A DNA stretch of 64,000 nucleotides from Metarhizium brunneum (taxonomy: Eukaryota; Ascomycota; Sordariomycetes; Hypocreales; Clavicipitaceae): assembly GCF_013426205.1 (NCBI RefSeq), contig NC_089422.1, positions 1,426,001-1,490,000 of the forward strand. The letters run 5' to 3'. Below the pieces are notes generated by a model. That model saw only the letters and a program-made list of their open reading frames with translations, was not told the DNA's origin and did not search any database. The position numbers and the translations under genes were made by a program. This document shows, one piece after another, positions 33,548 to 45,174 of the stretch (position 1 is the first letter of the stretch; every line of letters starts with the position of its first letter).

Positions 33548-36500
33548 ATGGTGCCTGCACCACAGGCGCTCCCAGCGAGGTTTCCGTGCTGGTGCAGAGC
33601 TGTTTATTCATGGGGTGGAGAGGTCTGTATAGCACCTTTGCTCTATTCTTCATCTGCCAACTGTGCGGGTGTTTGCGGATTGCCTCGAGGGCCTAGAATT
33701 GCTAACATGCCGATAGTCGAAACGGGACTTAGGCTTCATTGAGGGAGATCTGATCGAGTGTCTAAACGCCGGTGATGGATCGTGGTGGGTTGGTCGTCTG
33801 TACCGAGATCGAAGGACGGTTGGGTCCTTTCCTTCCAACTTTGTCGAAGTCCTCCCTGAGGAATTTCGTCCCATGACGAGATCAGTCAGCCCCCTGCCAG
33901 GAAGCAATACGCCCAGCCCCAAAAACACACCTGCCAAGTCAAAGACTTTCCGCAAGCCGTTTGAAGCATACGCAAAGGCTCCCCATTATACTACCGCTAA
34001 ACAACCAACATCCTACCGCGATCCTTCCAAGGTCAACCCAGCTGCCACCCCAACCCCTGTCTCTACGCGGCTTGCAGCTGGAGCCCCTGCTCCCAAAGTT
34101 CAGCACCAACGAGCCAAAGACAAGTCTGGCGGCTCTTTTAGCAGATCAGTCCATGATACCATTGAAAGGGTACCATCGCCGCCTACCGTTCACGGATATG
34201 GCTCTCGAGCGCCATCACCAGCGCCATCACCAGCGCCATCACAAACCTACCGAGATCGTGGAAGCACACCTGACAGAGATTCTGCTCCTCCTCCGGCACC
34301 ACCACCTCATCGGCATGTCGGCGGCGGGGGCCGACCAGTTGACATGTCACGGCATACGTCAAATGCTTCCTTCCACCCATATTCTCCTGCCGCCATGACA
34401 AGACATGAGTCGAATGCGTCGTACCACCACCCGCCACAGACCCCGAGACACGCCTCATCTGCGCCTCATAATGAGATGCATCAGCGGGAGTTAAATGGAG
34501 ACTATACCCCTCAAGGTCGATCGCCACGCCAGTACTCCCCAGATGAGCTTCACATGACACCATCGCCACTCAGGGAAGCGATGGACAGTGTCATGGAACA
34601 GCTAGACCAGCTGGATGGGCTTGGAAGCAGTTGGGATGGTGAGCAGGTCCAGCAAGCAGAAGTGGTGGAGCAGCCGCTTGACCCCTGGGCACCAGAATCC
34701 TTTGATGCAATTGCACACAAATCGAGGCGAAAGGGTTCAGTGACGACAAGACCTCTTACATCCACGGGAATAGCTCACCATGATGAAGGCTATGAAACCT
34801 GGAGCGGTGGATCCTCCCAAGAAACATCATTTCAAAACGGTAGTCGAGGTCAGAAGCACGAACTGCCTGAGTTAAGCAACTACGTGGAGCGCATGGAGAA
34901 ACAATTCCAGACCATGCATCACCATAGCAAGAGTGTAGGTATGGCAGCAGACATAGATCTTGACGCTGAAGAAGATATACCTCCACCACCACCACCCAAA
35001 GGCCAGCCTTATCAAAGACCTAGATCCTCGGCTGGTGAGCCTGCTGGCCGTCCACGGCAACTGAGAACTCAAAAATCTGCGTATGAAATAGGACGCGGAA
35101 AAGGCGCCGCGAGTGGGAGTGTAGGAAGAACGCTTACGACCAGAACCAACACCACCAACGCCTCAACAGGCAACCAAAGCCACACTAGCTCATCCACCCA
35201 AAGTAGTGGAAGGACTCTCTGGAGTGGTGTTTCGGCCGGTGGTATCAGTTCCACCAGTGCTGGTAGTATGGCTCGTCAGCATATGCGCACACAGAGTGCT
35301 ATGGACGCCCGTGAAGCAGAGCTGGATCGTCCCGATTCCCCCTTTACTGGTGTCACTTATCACAGCAGCCATGCCAGCCATGTCGCCGCAAATGGTCGAC
35401 CAAGGGCTCAGACCGGCTTGGAAGATGACCTGACAGCAGGTATAGGAGGGCTGGTTCAACCCAAGGCGCCTAAGCGAAACATATTCAAGAAAATCTTTGA
35501 CTCTGCCAAGACTGGCGTTGCGAGCAACAGAGGCAGCCTTGCAGCAGGCTCGATAGCTGGAAGCAATTCAGTTCGGGCATCGCCATTCAACCGACCACGG
35601 CCTTCTGTGGCGCCATCTGCCATGAGCTCAAGAATGACTGGTATCAGCGGCCCAGACTACGGGAGCAATGCAGCCCGAGACATGGGCCTTGCTGGTGGTA
35701 GCAGCGTGGACTGGGTCCAGGTTCGTCGTGACGTGAACAGGTCAAATTCCTTAAGCAAAGCAGAGCGAAACGAGCGTCAAGATCGTTGCCAGATGATGGA
35801 ACATCCTGTTTTAAATCCAGTGGATGAAATGTACGAGGACATTGAGGGCGACGAGGCAGCAGATGGAATGCCAGTGAGAGAGGCAATAAACTATCAATCG
35901 ATAAATCTGAGCCAGGTGGACAAGAACTCACGGTTTATTGCGGATTTGCCACCCATGACAACCGCTATTCAACTAGCAACAACTTATGTGTGTCGACCTT
36001 ACAGGAGCGATGTGCAACGTCTGCGAGCCATTTTTACATGGGTATCTGAAAAGATCTGCTGGGAGGAAGACTTTGAGGGCGATATTGACACGCGTCGCGT
36101 CATCCAGGCCAAGAGGGCATGTGCCGAAGAATACGCAGTTCTCGTCATGGAGATGTGTGCTGCTGTTGGACTGGAGTGTGAGATTGTCCGGGGCTATCTT
36201 AAGAGCCCAGGTGACGTAGCCGATCTCAACATGATGCCGCGATCAAATCACTGGTGGAATGCCGTCATTGTTGACAATGAGTGGCGCATCATCGACTGCT
36301 GTTTGGCGAGCCCTTCAAATCCCAAGCGTGGCCTATACTCTAGTGCTAATGGAGCGACGGCTGACTCTTGGTGGTTCCTCGCGCGACCGACAGAAGTGTG
36401 CTGGACACATGTTCCAGAGCATCATGATCAGCAGCACATCGTGCCCCCTGTGGCCCACGAGATATTGCTCAACCTTCCTTGCACGTGTCCGTCATTTTTC

Positions 36501-37397
36501 CGCAACGAGATTGAAATGGTTGACTACAACACGGCCGTGACGAGGATCGAAGATCTTGAAATGGTTCATATCAAGTTCAATGTGCCAGCCGACATTGAGG
36601 TGGCTGCGGAGGTGGAAGCTCGAGCATATACTCGGGACGCAGATGGCGACGTGTTTGAAAGCGGTGATGTTTTAAAGAAGAGAGCGCTGGCGCAGGCAGA
36701 GTGGTATGATGGGGTGAAGCGATACACGGTCAAGGCCCTTCTTCCAGGGGATGAGGGTCAAGGTACACTGAAAATCTATGCTGGTAAGCGTGGATTGATG
36801 CACAGCATCAAAGACATCCCTCATCCGTTAGCATTCGCACTTCCCATTGTGCACACTGGAGAGAATCCGCCATACGACTTCGTTACCCGACATCCTACTC
36901 CGCATGCTCAACGTCACGACATTTATGTGGTGCAGCCTCAATGCCAAAGATTAGCCCTTAACAATACATTTGTCTTCGCCATTAGACAGCACCCGAGCTC
37001 GACGTTGAGCGGACCCAACTCGGCGTTAACACCGGCATCGAACCCTGGACGAACGAGCCCCAATCCTTTTGCACGGCCGAGTTCGGCCATGAGCATGAAC
37101 ACCTCGAGCATGAGCGGATCAACCCCCAGTTCAGCAAGCGGCACTGTGGCAGGAAAGAAGCCTGCCAAGTTGGCTATTCAAACGCCAGGCGGCAAGATCC
37201 TCCGTCTTATGAGGAAGGAAGACCGCAAGGGCATAGCTGCTGGCAGCAAGGGTCTATCCGGTGACGAAGATGTCAGCGATGGTGGGACATGGGAGACCAT
37301 TATCAAATGCTCTGAGAGGGGCGTATGGAGAGGACTGGTATTAGCAGACCGTACCGCCCGTTGGTGCGTGTTTGCCGAGTGGATTTGTGTCGGTTAA
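33548..37397 (+). CDS. Cyk3-like cytokinesis protein: N-terminal SH3 and transglutaminase-like domain
   Basis: Two exons, 33548-33622 and 33717-37397, encoding 1251 aa. The SH3 domain (residues about 17-75) spans the junction: CRAVYSWGGE joins SKRDLGFIEGDLIECLNAGD, then SWWVGRL and GSFPSNFVEVL. Residues 76-720 are Pro/Ser-rich with several PPPPP-type stretches and are likely disordered. A transglutaminase-like domain lies around residues 740-900, with candidate triad Cys827 (ACAEEYAVL), His870 (NHWWNAV) and Asp885 (WRIIDCCLAS). A beta-rich region and Ser/Pro tail follow. Cyk3 proteins act at the contractile ring with Hof1/Cdc15 and Inn1 to promote septum formation. The 94-nt intron has a GTCTGT donor and GCTAACATGC branch. 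The large second exon has no stop, and its frame is fixed by the SH3 join. The paired domains make this assignment strong. Confidence 0.92.
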
Positions 37398-38796
37398 AGA
37401 GGGAATGGAAGCGCCATGGACATGATGGCGAAGGAATGCAGGGGCAACAACATGTTGATCTCGGCTCAGGGAGCTGAAGGGGCGTTCTTGATACAGCCAT
37501 GGACGCAAGGCTAGCGTCAAAACTGAGGACCGCAATACATACAGACAACGGCGTTGGGGATTTGACTGGCCTTCATTGCTAACAAATTCGTTATTTGATT
37601 TTAATCGGAGGGGACATATTAGGCTCATGGTGTTTGGAAAAATTGTGCATAACTTGTATCATAGTTTGTAGATTCAGGTTCACTTACTTTTTTAATGTTA
37701 GCAATGACGACATGACATTTTGCAACTGGGACCGACCAAGGTCAGGGATGGATGATGATTGAACAAATGGTGCGGTAAACTAGCTTACGATTGCCCTGCT
37801 GCGAGTTTTCTATTGAAGATCCTGCAGAGTAGCTAGCTCGTGTACTTTTAAGGTCCGGCTATGGCAGTCTCCGGAGCATTCCTCGATACAATATCGATTG
37901 TTTAGACCGTGGAGACTGGTTGCAACCAGCGCATTTTCGGCAGTCCCCATCACTCGTAGCCTCTTGCAACATGTACAGATTAGAGGGTTTCGGAACAACA
38001 AAATTGATTCAGCAGTCAATGCAGCGATGGTGAATATCGGTGTGCTGTTGCTTGGTGATGCACGGAGATGCGTTCTGTTTCTCAGGGATTGACGCGGGGG
38101 TGTAAGCGCCATAAGCGGGTTGGAAGGAGCAGTGCGTCGCTCCTTCCGCAAATGCACCACAGAGCCATTCAGAGCACTTGAGGATGCAGTTGTCGAGCTA
38201 AACCATGTTGGGACAAAACACCGGACCAGGACCGTCCACCACCAACCAACCATTTGGCAACTGACCATTGACGACTGACCTCGAGTCTTGGGCTCCCAAG
38301 CAGTCGATATACAACCTCAATTCCGGAGCCGCAACCCCAACGTCGTCGGCCTGCGCCCATCGTCCATCCACCCTCGTCCCCGGAATTCACGACACCATCG
38401 CCGCCTTCTGTTGACGAAAAACACACCACTCCGATTTTGCCGTCTTCTTCTATTTTTTGCTCGTCGCTACTGACAGTGCGCGCGCGTCGCGCAGTCGCTT
38501 TCGAGCCAACCTGCCCACCACCCCCCAACCGGAGAACGCGAACATCGCGAGACGTACGAGTCAGTCGGAACATGACACTTTGAAGTGCGATCTCGAACCC
38601 ATCCTCTGCACAGCACAACGAGTCGTTGTTCGCGCTTCTTTGGTGCACAAACCCATTGAGGGCCGCTTCAGTTCCTCTGCTCCTGACAAGTCGCTGGCGT
38701 TTTCTGAACCCCGGCATCTTTTACTCCTAGACCCTTCATCTTGTATCCTGGTGTCGGCCGAGTCCATGTTCAGAGTCTGATGCAGACACGGCGGAT
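37398..38796. other. Intergenic region between Cyk3-like and MAU2 genes
   Basis: About 1.4 kb. The left half is the presumed 3' UTR of the Cyk3-like gene. The right part (about 38270-38796) is CT/CG-rich and looks like the promoter and 5' leader of the cohesin-loader gene. A minus-strand ORF at 38169-38717 has no recognisable character and is taken as spurious. Confidence 0.6.
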
Positions 38797-39081
38797 ATGA
38801 CCTACCGAGGCACGCTGCCTACGGGGCAGCCGGGTTTCCCAGGCCAGCAACAGCAACAGGACCATCACCAGATGTATGGCAGTCCGATGGGCGGCTACCA
38901 ACACCAGGGACACTTTCAGCAGCCGCAATCCCAGCCGCCGCATCAACAAAATCATCAAGGGCTGTATGTAAATGGCATAGGAGACCAGTTCTATGGTCAG
39001 CAGCATCAAAACCAATTCGTTCAACAGCAGAGTCAATATGCGGTACATCAACAGGAGATGCTGCGAATGCAGATGGCCCGA

Positions 39082-39123
<42 letters not shown>

Positions 39124-42100
39124 TCAGCAGCGCGTTTTATGGGCGGCGGCGGCGGCGGCAGCGGCGGCGGATATCATGACTATCAAGCTATGATGAGGCA
39201 GACTCAGCATATGCATCAGCAACATTCATGGCCGCAGCCGGTGTCGCAACAGCAGCAATACGCGGGTCATCCATCTCCGAGGCCAAGTTTGACGGGAATG
39301 GCACAGACACCACAGCATGCTCAACACATGATGCAATCGCAACAGTCGCAGGCATCAGACCACATGCTGCAGAGAATGTACCAACAGCAGCAGATGCAGC
39401 AACAACAGGCGACCCAACAAATTCTTCGATCGCCGCAAATACATCAACAGCGCGTATCTCCGCAGCCGAGAGGCTCGCCGTTATTACCGTCACAAATGCA
39501 GAGGAAGCATTCACTACAAGGACAAACGGGGCAGCAGGCGATGCAATCTCCAATACAACAGCAGTTACAGCACCAGTTTCAATCGCCGCCGCCGCCGCGG
39601 ATGAAATCTAGTACCCCTGTGCAAAACCAGATGCTTCTTCAACAACCTCCAACACAGTCACAGACACCACCACAACCACATCATCAACGACTTCAGCCCA
39701 CGCCTACTCCTCCGCCGCCTCCCCAACAACAACCCGCTCCGGAACCTGTACAAGAGGTACAAGAACCGCCGCCTATACCTGTACCCGAGCCAGAGCCTGA
39801 GCCGGAGCCTGAGCCTGAGCCTGCTCCTGCGCCAATACTCGATGTACCAGTAGATGAGCCTCCTCTGCCTCCTGCAATTCAAGAACCCATCAACTTTGTC
39901 AACCCATTAGATATATTTAACGCGCCACCGCCTCCTCCATTACCACCTCTCCCCATGGGTGACCCCAACAGCTGGGGTAAGAAGGAACCCGACCCAGAGC
40001 CTGTGGAAGATTCTATCACCGTCAAACCATCTGAACTAACTACCACCGTGAAATCATCACCAGTGCAAGAGTCAATCACAGTGCACACTGCGGTCAAACC
40101 AGAAATGAAGCCGGAAATTAAGCAAGAACCAAAATATGAACCCATGCGCATCAAGTCTAGCCCGCACTCATCTGTTACCAATTCTCCCGCCCTCTCTACA
40201 AAATCTCCGAGTATTACCAAGCGATCCCCAGCTCCAAAACCTCGCGTCAACACGATTCCCATAATGGTCGCGATAGCTGAAGAATGTCTCGAAAAAGCCC
40301 GCAGTTCCGTACACGACGTGGCCATGTCCCTTGACCCTGAGAAGGTAGACGAATACCAAAAGTTGATAGCCACGAGTTTGTCATGTCTGGAAGCAGTCAT
40401 GCAAAACAACAAGCTTGCGCCAAGAGAAGAAGCTCGATTGCGAATGAGATATGCTGCTATTTTGCACGAAGAGACGGAGAACTTGATGGAAGCGGAGACG
40501 GCCCTTGGGAAGGGTATCAGCCTCTGTGACAAGGTAGGCTAACAGAAAACTCGGGTGGGTTGGGACTTTGCTAACAGTTCAAGCACCGCTTAATCGACTT
40601 GAAAAACTGCATGCAGTATCTAATGCTGAAGGTTCTGTTTCAACGCAATCACAAGGCGGCCCTGAAAGCGGTTGACGGGCACATATCTGACTGCGAGGCG
40701 TAAGACAAACTGGCCGCTGTCATCTTGGCAAACGCTAACACTTTACAGATTCAAACACGTGCAATGGTACTACGCCTTTCGGCTGTTGAAGTCAACATTT
40801 TACATGGCCATAGGAAGCGCCTCCGACGCCGCTGCGCTGGAAAACATCCGGGCCGTCCAAAATGTTGCCACCTCCAGAGGCGACAACGCTATGACCGTTT
40901 TTGCATCAATCCTGGAAGGGCTGGCGCTCCTCAAGACTTCTAAGGATAGCAACATCGAGCGTGTGCAATCTTGCATTGCTCAAGTAGCCAAGTTCCAATT
41001 CGACCCGACTGTCAAGATTATGCAACTAGAAATGTTGACTCTGGTCTTGGACTTTGCGTCTAGTCTATACCGTCAAAGTCCCGACACGACGGCGCAGAAA
41101 CTCCGATTACTGCAGCAAAAATTAGACGCATGTGAGGAATGGAATAATGTCAAGGCGGATTTTCTGATTCCTGTCAAGAAGCAGCCTTCAAATACCCGTC
41201 CTGTTAGCGAGGAAACGTCGGGCATCATTCGTCTGGCAGGCGAGGGTGACGGAGATGTTGACTTTATTGTAATGTCGTTTATGACCAAAGTAGAGCTACG
41301 GTCGCTTGTGTACGTTCCAAGAATCCAGAAGATGCGCATGATTTGCTAACTTGATTCTGCAGATTTACTTTCAGTGGACTGGCCAACATGCACAAACCTT
41401 CGTCACAAGGACGACGCTCTACCGAGTTTTGGCTAGAAGGCGCCAAGATTCTCGATACCTGTGAGCAGCAGCCGAAATGCTTTATTCGACAACTGTCCAA
41501 AGCTAACAATGTGACAGGGGACAGCTCAACCTCTGGTATTCCGTATGGGCCTTCTGTGTCGTTGTCGACAGCCATTCGACAACGATCATGGCGGACAGAA
41601 GCCCAAGCTTATCTTAATGTATTACTAGGTCTCCTGGCAGCAAGCCACTGTCAATGGGGCAAAGTGAAGCAATTCATGGAAAAACTCGAAACTCTAATTA
41701 CACCATCTACACAGCTCACAATAGGGCTACTCTCCACCTATCTGACCGGCGTGTACCACCAGGGGACGGGCAACCTCGAAGCCGCTCTGGCCATCTTCCT
41801 AGAGGGACGGTTCGATATAGCCCAAACATCGGGCAGCAGCAAAGCTGGCCAGCAAGAAATTGCGCTCCTTGCTGGTCTGAACCGCCTATGGATCATGCAA
41901 CACCCCAGCTGCAGAAACGACTACCAAACGCATGAGCTGATTGAGCAACTGCAGCCATTCTGCTCGAATCACTGGAACATTGACTTGCGCACTGCATGGC
42001 ACAATGTCGTTGCCGCGCTGGAAACAGACCCCCCACAGCAGCTGAACCAGCAGAAGCAGCACATCCAGGCGGCCATGTCCGGGTCCAAGGTGACCAACAA

Positions 42101-42353
42101 TATCCTGGGAGCGGCAGTCACGCTATGCATCATGCGAAGCCGGTTCTTCGAAAACGTCATCGGGGAACAGGCGCTGAAGAGTGCGCGTGCGGCGTCGAAA
42201 CAAGCCCAGAGGAGCGGCAACATGTTGTGGCAGAGCGTCGCGGACGGCATGCTCGCGCAGTCGTACGAGGTCCAGGGCCACAGAGACGAATCCATTCAAG
42301 AGTGGGAGAAGGCGACAAGGGAGGCCAAGGATGCATTTGCAGGGAGTTGGTAA
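38797..42353 (+). CDS. Sister-chromatid cohesion loader subunit MAU2/Scc4 (Ssl3)
   Basis: Forms the cohesin-loading complex with Scc2/NIPBL. Four exons: 38797-40533, 40578-40699, 40749-41309 and 41363-42353, encoding 1136 aa. Residues 1 to about 480 are a Gln/Pro-rich, low-complexity extension with a long poly-Gln run (39082-39123) and Pro/Glu repeats. The conserved MAU2 helical-repeat region begins near residue 488 (NTIPIMVAIAEECLEKARSS) and continues through FKHRLIDLKNCMQYLMLKVLF, HVQWYYAFRLLKSTF and LWQSVADGMLAQSYEVQGH near the end. The last exon ends KDAFAGSW. Introns are 44, 49 and 53 nt; the first has its only good CTAAC just 2 nt before the AG, so the branch point is unclear, but the join DK-FKHRLIDL fits the family. 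The long Q-rich N-terminus is typical of Pezizomycotina members. Confidence 0.93.
39082..39123 (+). repeat. CAG/CAA repeat encoding poly-Gln in the MAU2 gene
   Basis: About 14 glutamine codons, mostly CAG with some CAA, in frame. It is followed by a GGC run encoding poly-Gly (39140-39170). Confidence 0.9.
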
Positions 42354-42762
42354 GGGGAGGTCGTTATTGCAGTTGTGTCACTTTTTTTTTGTGCATTAAA
42401 GGACTCGGGCGTTTTGTTGTTTGAGTTTTTTTAAAGACTTTCAACTTGTCACTTGTTTTGCTTTCTCTGTCGAGTTTGGCAAGTTGGCTGCATGGCGGGA
42501 GAAAGGGATACTAGTCTTGTTTGGCGCTGGATTTGTAAGATACCTAACGTCCATTAAGGGCCCTGCCTGTATGGTTCACTAGCATAGACGTGGAAACAAT
42601 GAAACAATGTCTGTCTTGATCATGATTTTGGTTCATTCCGTTTCATGCCCTTTGGAGGTATCTGACCGTTTCCCTTGATCTAATTACATAAGTGAGCCGC
42701 TAATACTACAAAAAAGCCTGGTGATACACAAATTTATTTTCTTCTTCTCCTTCTCTCCTAGT
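42354..42762. other. Convergent intergenic region, MAU2 and SF3B4 3' sides
   Basis: About 400 bp of T-rich and AT-rich DNA between two convergent stop codons. No gene is seen. Confidence 0.7.
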
Positions 42763-44004
42763 TCAACGACGTCCGAAGCCTGGAGGAGGTTGGAATCCGG
42801 GCGGTGGCATGAACCCAGGTGGCCCTGCTCCTGGCGGTGCTTGCTGTCCCGGAGCTCCTGGAGGTGCGGCTGGGAAGCCAGGAGGTGGTGCCACGGGGTA
42901 TCCTGGGGGATTTGGTGATCCAGAAGGAGGTCGGAATGCGCCGGGGTGAAAGTCGGCAGGATTGGTGTAGTTCTGACTCTGCGGCGGCCGAGCCGGGAGT
43001 CCTGTAGGCGGGGGAGGCAGAGGAACCGACGATCGAGCTTGAGAATGAGGAGGGTTGCGGTGGAAGTTTGGCGGCATCGGCGGCGGCGGCGCGTGGTGAT
43101 GCGCCGCCATTGGAGGCATCGCATGGGCGCCCAACCCGGCGGGCGGGGGAGGAATCATGGCTGGGTCGAAACCGGCGGGAACAGGCGGCGGCTGCTGGCC
43201 ACCCTGTGGTGGTTGATGCTGTTGATGTTGTTGCTGCTGCTGTTGCTGCTGCTGCTGAGGCGGCGCAGGCGGCGGTTGCTGAGGCTGGCTCTGCTGCGTC
43301 ACAAACGCCGGCAGGGCCTGGGCCTCTGGCACAATGTTGCGTTTCTTGGCCTGCTTCGCCAGCTCTCTCTCGGCCTCGTCGCCGTGGCGCTCCCCCTTGC
43401 CGTCCTTCTTGAAGGCGTACTGCACGCTGACCTCCTTGCTGAGCATGTACTGCCCGTCCAGGTTCGCGACGGCGGCGTCGCTGCTCTCAAAGTCGCCGAA
43501 GCTGACGAAGCCGAAGCCCTTGCTCATGCCGCTGTCGTCCCTGGCCACCTTGGGCAGGCTCAGCAGCGGGCCGAAGCGGGAGAAGGTGTCGTAGAGGAGT
43601 TTCTCGTCCGCCATGGGGTCGAGGTTGCCGATGAAGAGCTCGGCGCCAATGTCGGCGCCCTTTTGCTTGTCGGCCGACGCCTTGTTCACGCGCAGCGACT
43701 TGCCGAACAGCTTGATGCCGTTCATGACGTTGGCCGCGTACTCGGCGTCCGAGGGCGTGCGGAACTCGACGAAGCCGAAGCCTTGGTGGTTCTGGGTGAC
43801 GCGGTCACGCGGCATGTGGATGTTGTGGATGGGGCCCATCTGGAGCATGATTTCGTAAATGGTTGCTGTCGTGGCGCGCTCGTCAATGTTGCCTATGTAG
43901 ATTGTCGCTTCTTTGTCTTGTTCCCTGGGCTGCGTGTTAGTTGATGCGTTGTGGCGGGATGGTGATGGGGAGGGAACAACGTACCAATGTCTATTTTGTG
44001 CCAT
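42763..44004 (-). CDS. Splicing factor 3B subunit 4 (SF3B4/Hsh49), two RRMs
   Basis: Component of the U2 snRNP SF3b complex that contacts pre-mRNA near the branch site. Two exons: 44004-43985 (only 20 nt) and 43924-42763, encoding 393 aa. The join turns TG+G into Trp and gives MAQNRHWEQDKEATIYIGN, the conserved family start. Reading through the 60-nt intron (43925-43984) happens to stay open but destroys this motif. RRM1 (about residues 14-91) has RNP2 IYIGNI and RNP1 QGFGFVEF. RRM2 (about 101-180) has LFIGNL and KGFGFVSF. The C-terminal half is Pro/Gly/Gln-rich, including a poly-Gln tract and many PPPG units, as in other SF3B4 proteins. Its start codon faces the TOM7 start across 357 bp. Confidence 0.95.
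   Translation of the reverse strand: MAQNRHWYVVPSPSPSRHNASTNTQPREQDKEATIYIGNIDERATTATIYEIMLQMGPIHNIHMPRDRVTQNHQGFGFVEFRTPSDAEYAANVMNGIKLFGKSLRVNKASADKQKGADIGAELFIGNLDPMADEKLLYDTFSRFGPLLSLPKVARDDSGMSKGFGFVSFGDFESSDAAVANLDGQYMLSKEVSVQYAFKKDGKGERHGDEAERELAKQAKKRNIVPEAQALPAFVTQQSQPQQPPPAPPQQQQQQQQQQHQQHQPPQGGQQPPPVPAGFDPAMIPPPPAGLGAHAMPPMAAHHHAPPPPMPPNFHRNPPHSQARSSVPLPPPPTGLPARPPQSQNYTNPADFHPGAFRPPSGSPNPPGYPVAPPPGFPAAPPGAPGQQAPPGAGPPGFMPPPGFQPPPGFGRR
43217..43258 (-). repeat. CAG-type repeat encoding poly-Gln in SF3B4
   Basis: An imperfect trinucleotide tract (CTG/TTG on the plus strand) that encodes about a dozen glutamines with a few histidines on the minus strand. Confidence 0.85.
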
Positions 44005-44361
44005 TTTGACGGCGGCGAGGAAAGACGGGCCTTTCCTACCGCTTATGAAGAATTGTGCAGCTGCGTATTCGGGACTGGGGACCGTATTAGGCGCGGCGGG
44101 CGTTGTTTGTGAATTCTATATAATCGCAGGTGTGAAGCTGTAAAGCAAATGGGATCGAGAAAGTTGAGCTGGGGACTTTTGCCGAAGTTGGTCCGGGCGC
44201 AGCGATAGCGGCTCTTGCCTTTTTTTTTCTTCCTCTGCCTTGGGCGGACCCGATATTTTTCTAGGAGTGACAATAGCTCATCTGTCTTACTCGGTACTTT
44301 TTGACGATTCAGCTACGAGTGGCTTCTTGTTTTTCATTGCTCTCAAATAGATTCCGCCAAG
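44005..44361. promoter_or_regulatory. Compact bidirectional promoter between SF3B4 and TOM7
   Basis: Only 357 bp separate the two divergent start codons. The interval has a T-rich run at about 44219-44232 and no ORF. It must contain both promoters and 5' leaders. Confidence 0.6.
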
Positions 44362-44765
44362 ATGTTTGCTCTGTCTGAAGAGTCCAAGGTTCGCGAGACG
44401 CTGTGTTTTTCCACGGGCCAGACGGGGGATGCTAACAGTACCAGGAGCGAATTGCCAAGCTCATTGATGTTTCGCGCGTCGCTATTCACTAGTACGTTCC
44501 TCTTTTTGTCGATTCATTCTTTGTTATGTTTCTGGGATTGATTGTACTAACAAGTTGGCAGTGGCTACCTCCCCCTGATCTTGTACCTCGGTAGGATGAC
44601 CCGACGATGCGGACCAAGTCGAAAGCGAATACTTATTGTAGCAGGCTATACTCGCAGCGACCCTCGTCCTTCCATCATCCGGTACGCTTATGTGCTCTGA
44701 TGCGCTTCGCTTCGTGCGCTCTTGATGCTAACTGCCCTCACAGCCTCCTGTCACCCCTTTCTTAA
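44362..44765 (+). CDS. TOM7, small subunit of the mitochondrial outer-membrane translocase
   Basis: A 53-residue protein spread over five small exons: 44362-44388, 44445-44491, 44562-44590, 44645-44681 and 44744-44765. Introns are 56, 70, 54 and 62 nt with GTTCGC, GTACGT, GTAGGA and GTACGC donors; clear CTAAC-type branch points are seen in the first, second and fourth. Translated, exons read MFALSEESK, ERIAKLIDVSRVAIHY, GYLPLILYLG, YTRSDPRPSII and RLLSPLS. This matches the Tom7 family pattern of a short cytosolic helix, one transmembrane span (about residues 20-36) with the HYGYLPLILYLG motif, and a short C-terminal segment ending LLSPL. Tom7 modulates assembly and stability of the TOM complex. 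All five exon joins keep the frame, and the total length equals the family norm, so the model is strong although no long ORF exists here. Confidence 0.93.
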
Positions 44766-45174
44766 GCAGCGATTTTGTTTGACGGCTCAGCCGCTTGTAT
44801 TACTATCCACGTTCGGGGGGCATGGAAGAGGGGAGAAAATAGAACATCTCGGCATGGATGAAGCCGCGTACATGGTCCTGCGTGCAGGGCGTTATGATAA
44901 TTGCCGCCATTGTATGACGATGGACAGAGGGCAGATGTATTAAAATGGTGCATAATTGGACCGACCGCTCTTGGAATTGATACTTGTTCCACATTCACCC
45001 AACGCCGGTTTGTAAAATTGACTGTGCATTTCTCGTTTGATTCCATGCGACATGAGTGATTGGCCCCTTATGGTGTTGTGTTGTCGTGGCCGTGGTCTGG
45101 ACGTAGCTCAAGTCCGAAGCTATCCGAGCTCCAACAAAAAAAAAGTTCCCACCTCAACCTTTCCAACGCTCCTG
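44766..45174. other. Intergenic region between TOM7 and mitochondrial carrier genes
   Basis: About 400 bp between tandem genes, containing the TOM7 3' UTR and the carrier promoter. No other feature is seen. Confidence 0.65.

Noticed and set aside
38169..38717. 182-codon minus-strand ORF upstream of MAU2
   Set aside because: It overlaps the CT-rich leader region of the plus-strand gene and has no conserved features.
42946..43944. 332-codon plus-strand ORF
   Set aside because: Antisense shadow of the SF3B4 RRM exons; its Leu/Arg/Val-rich content mirrors the GC-rich codon bias of the real gene.
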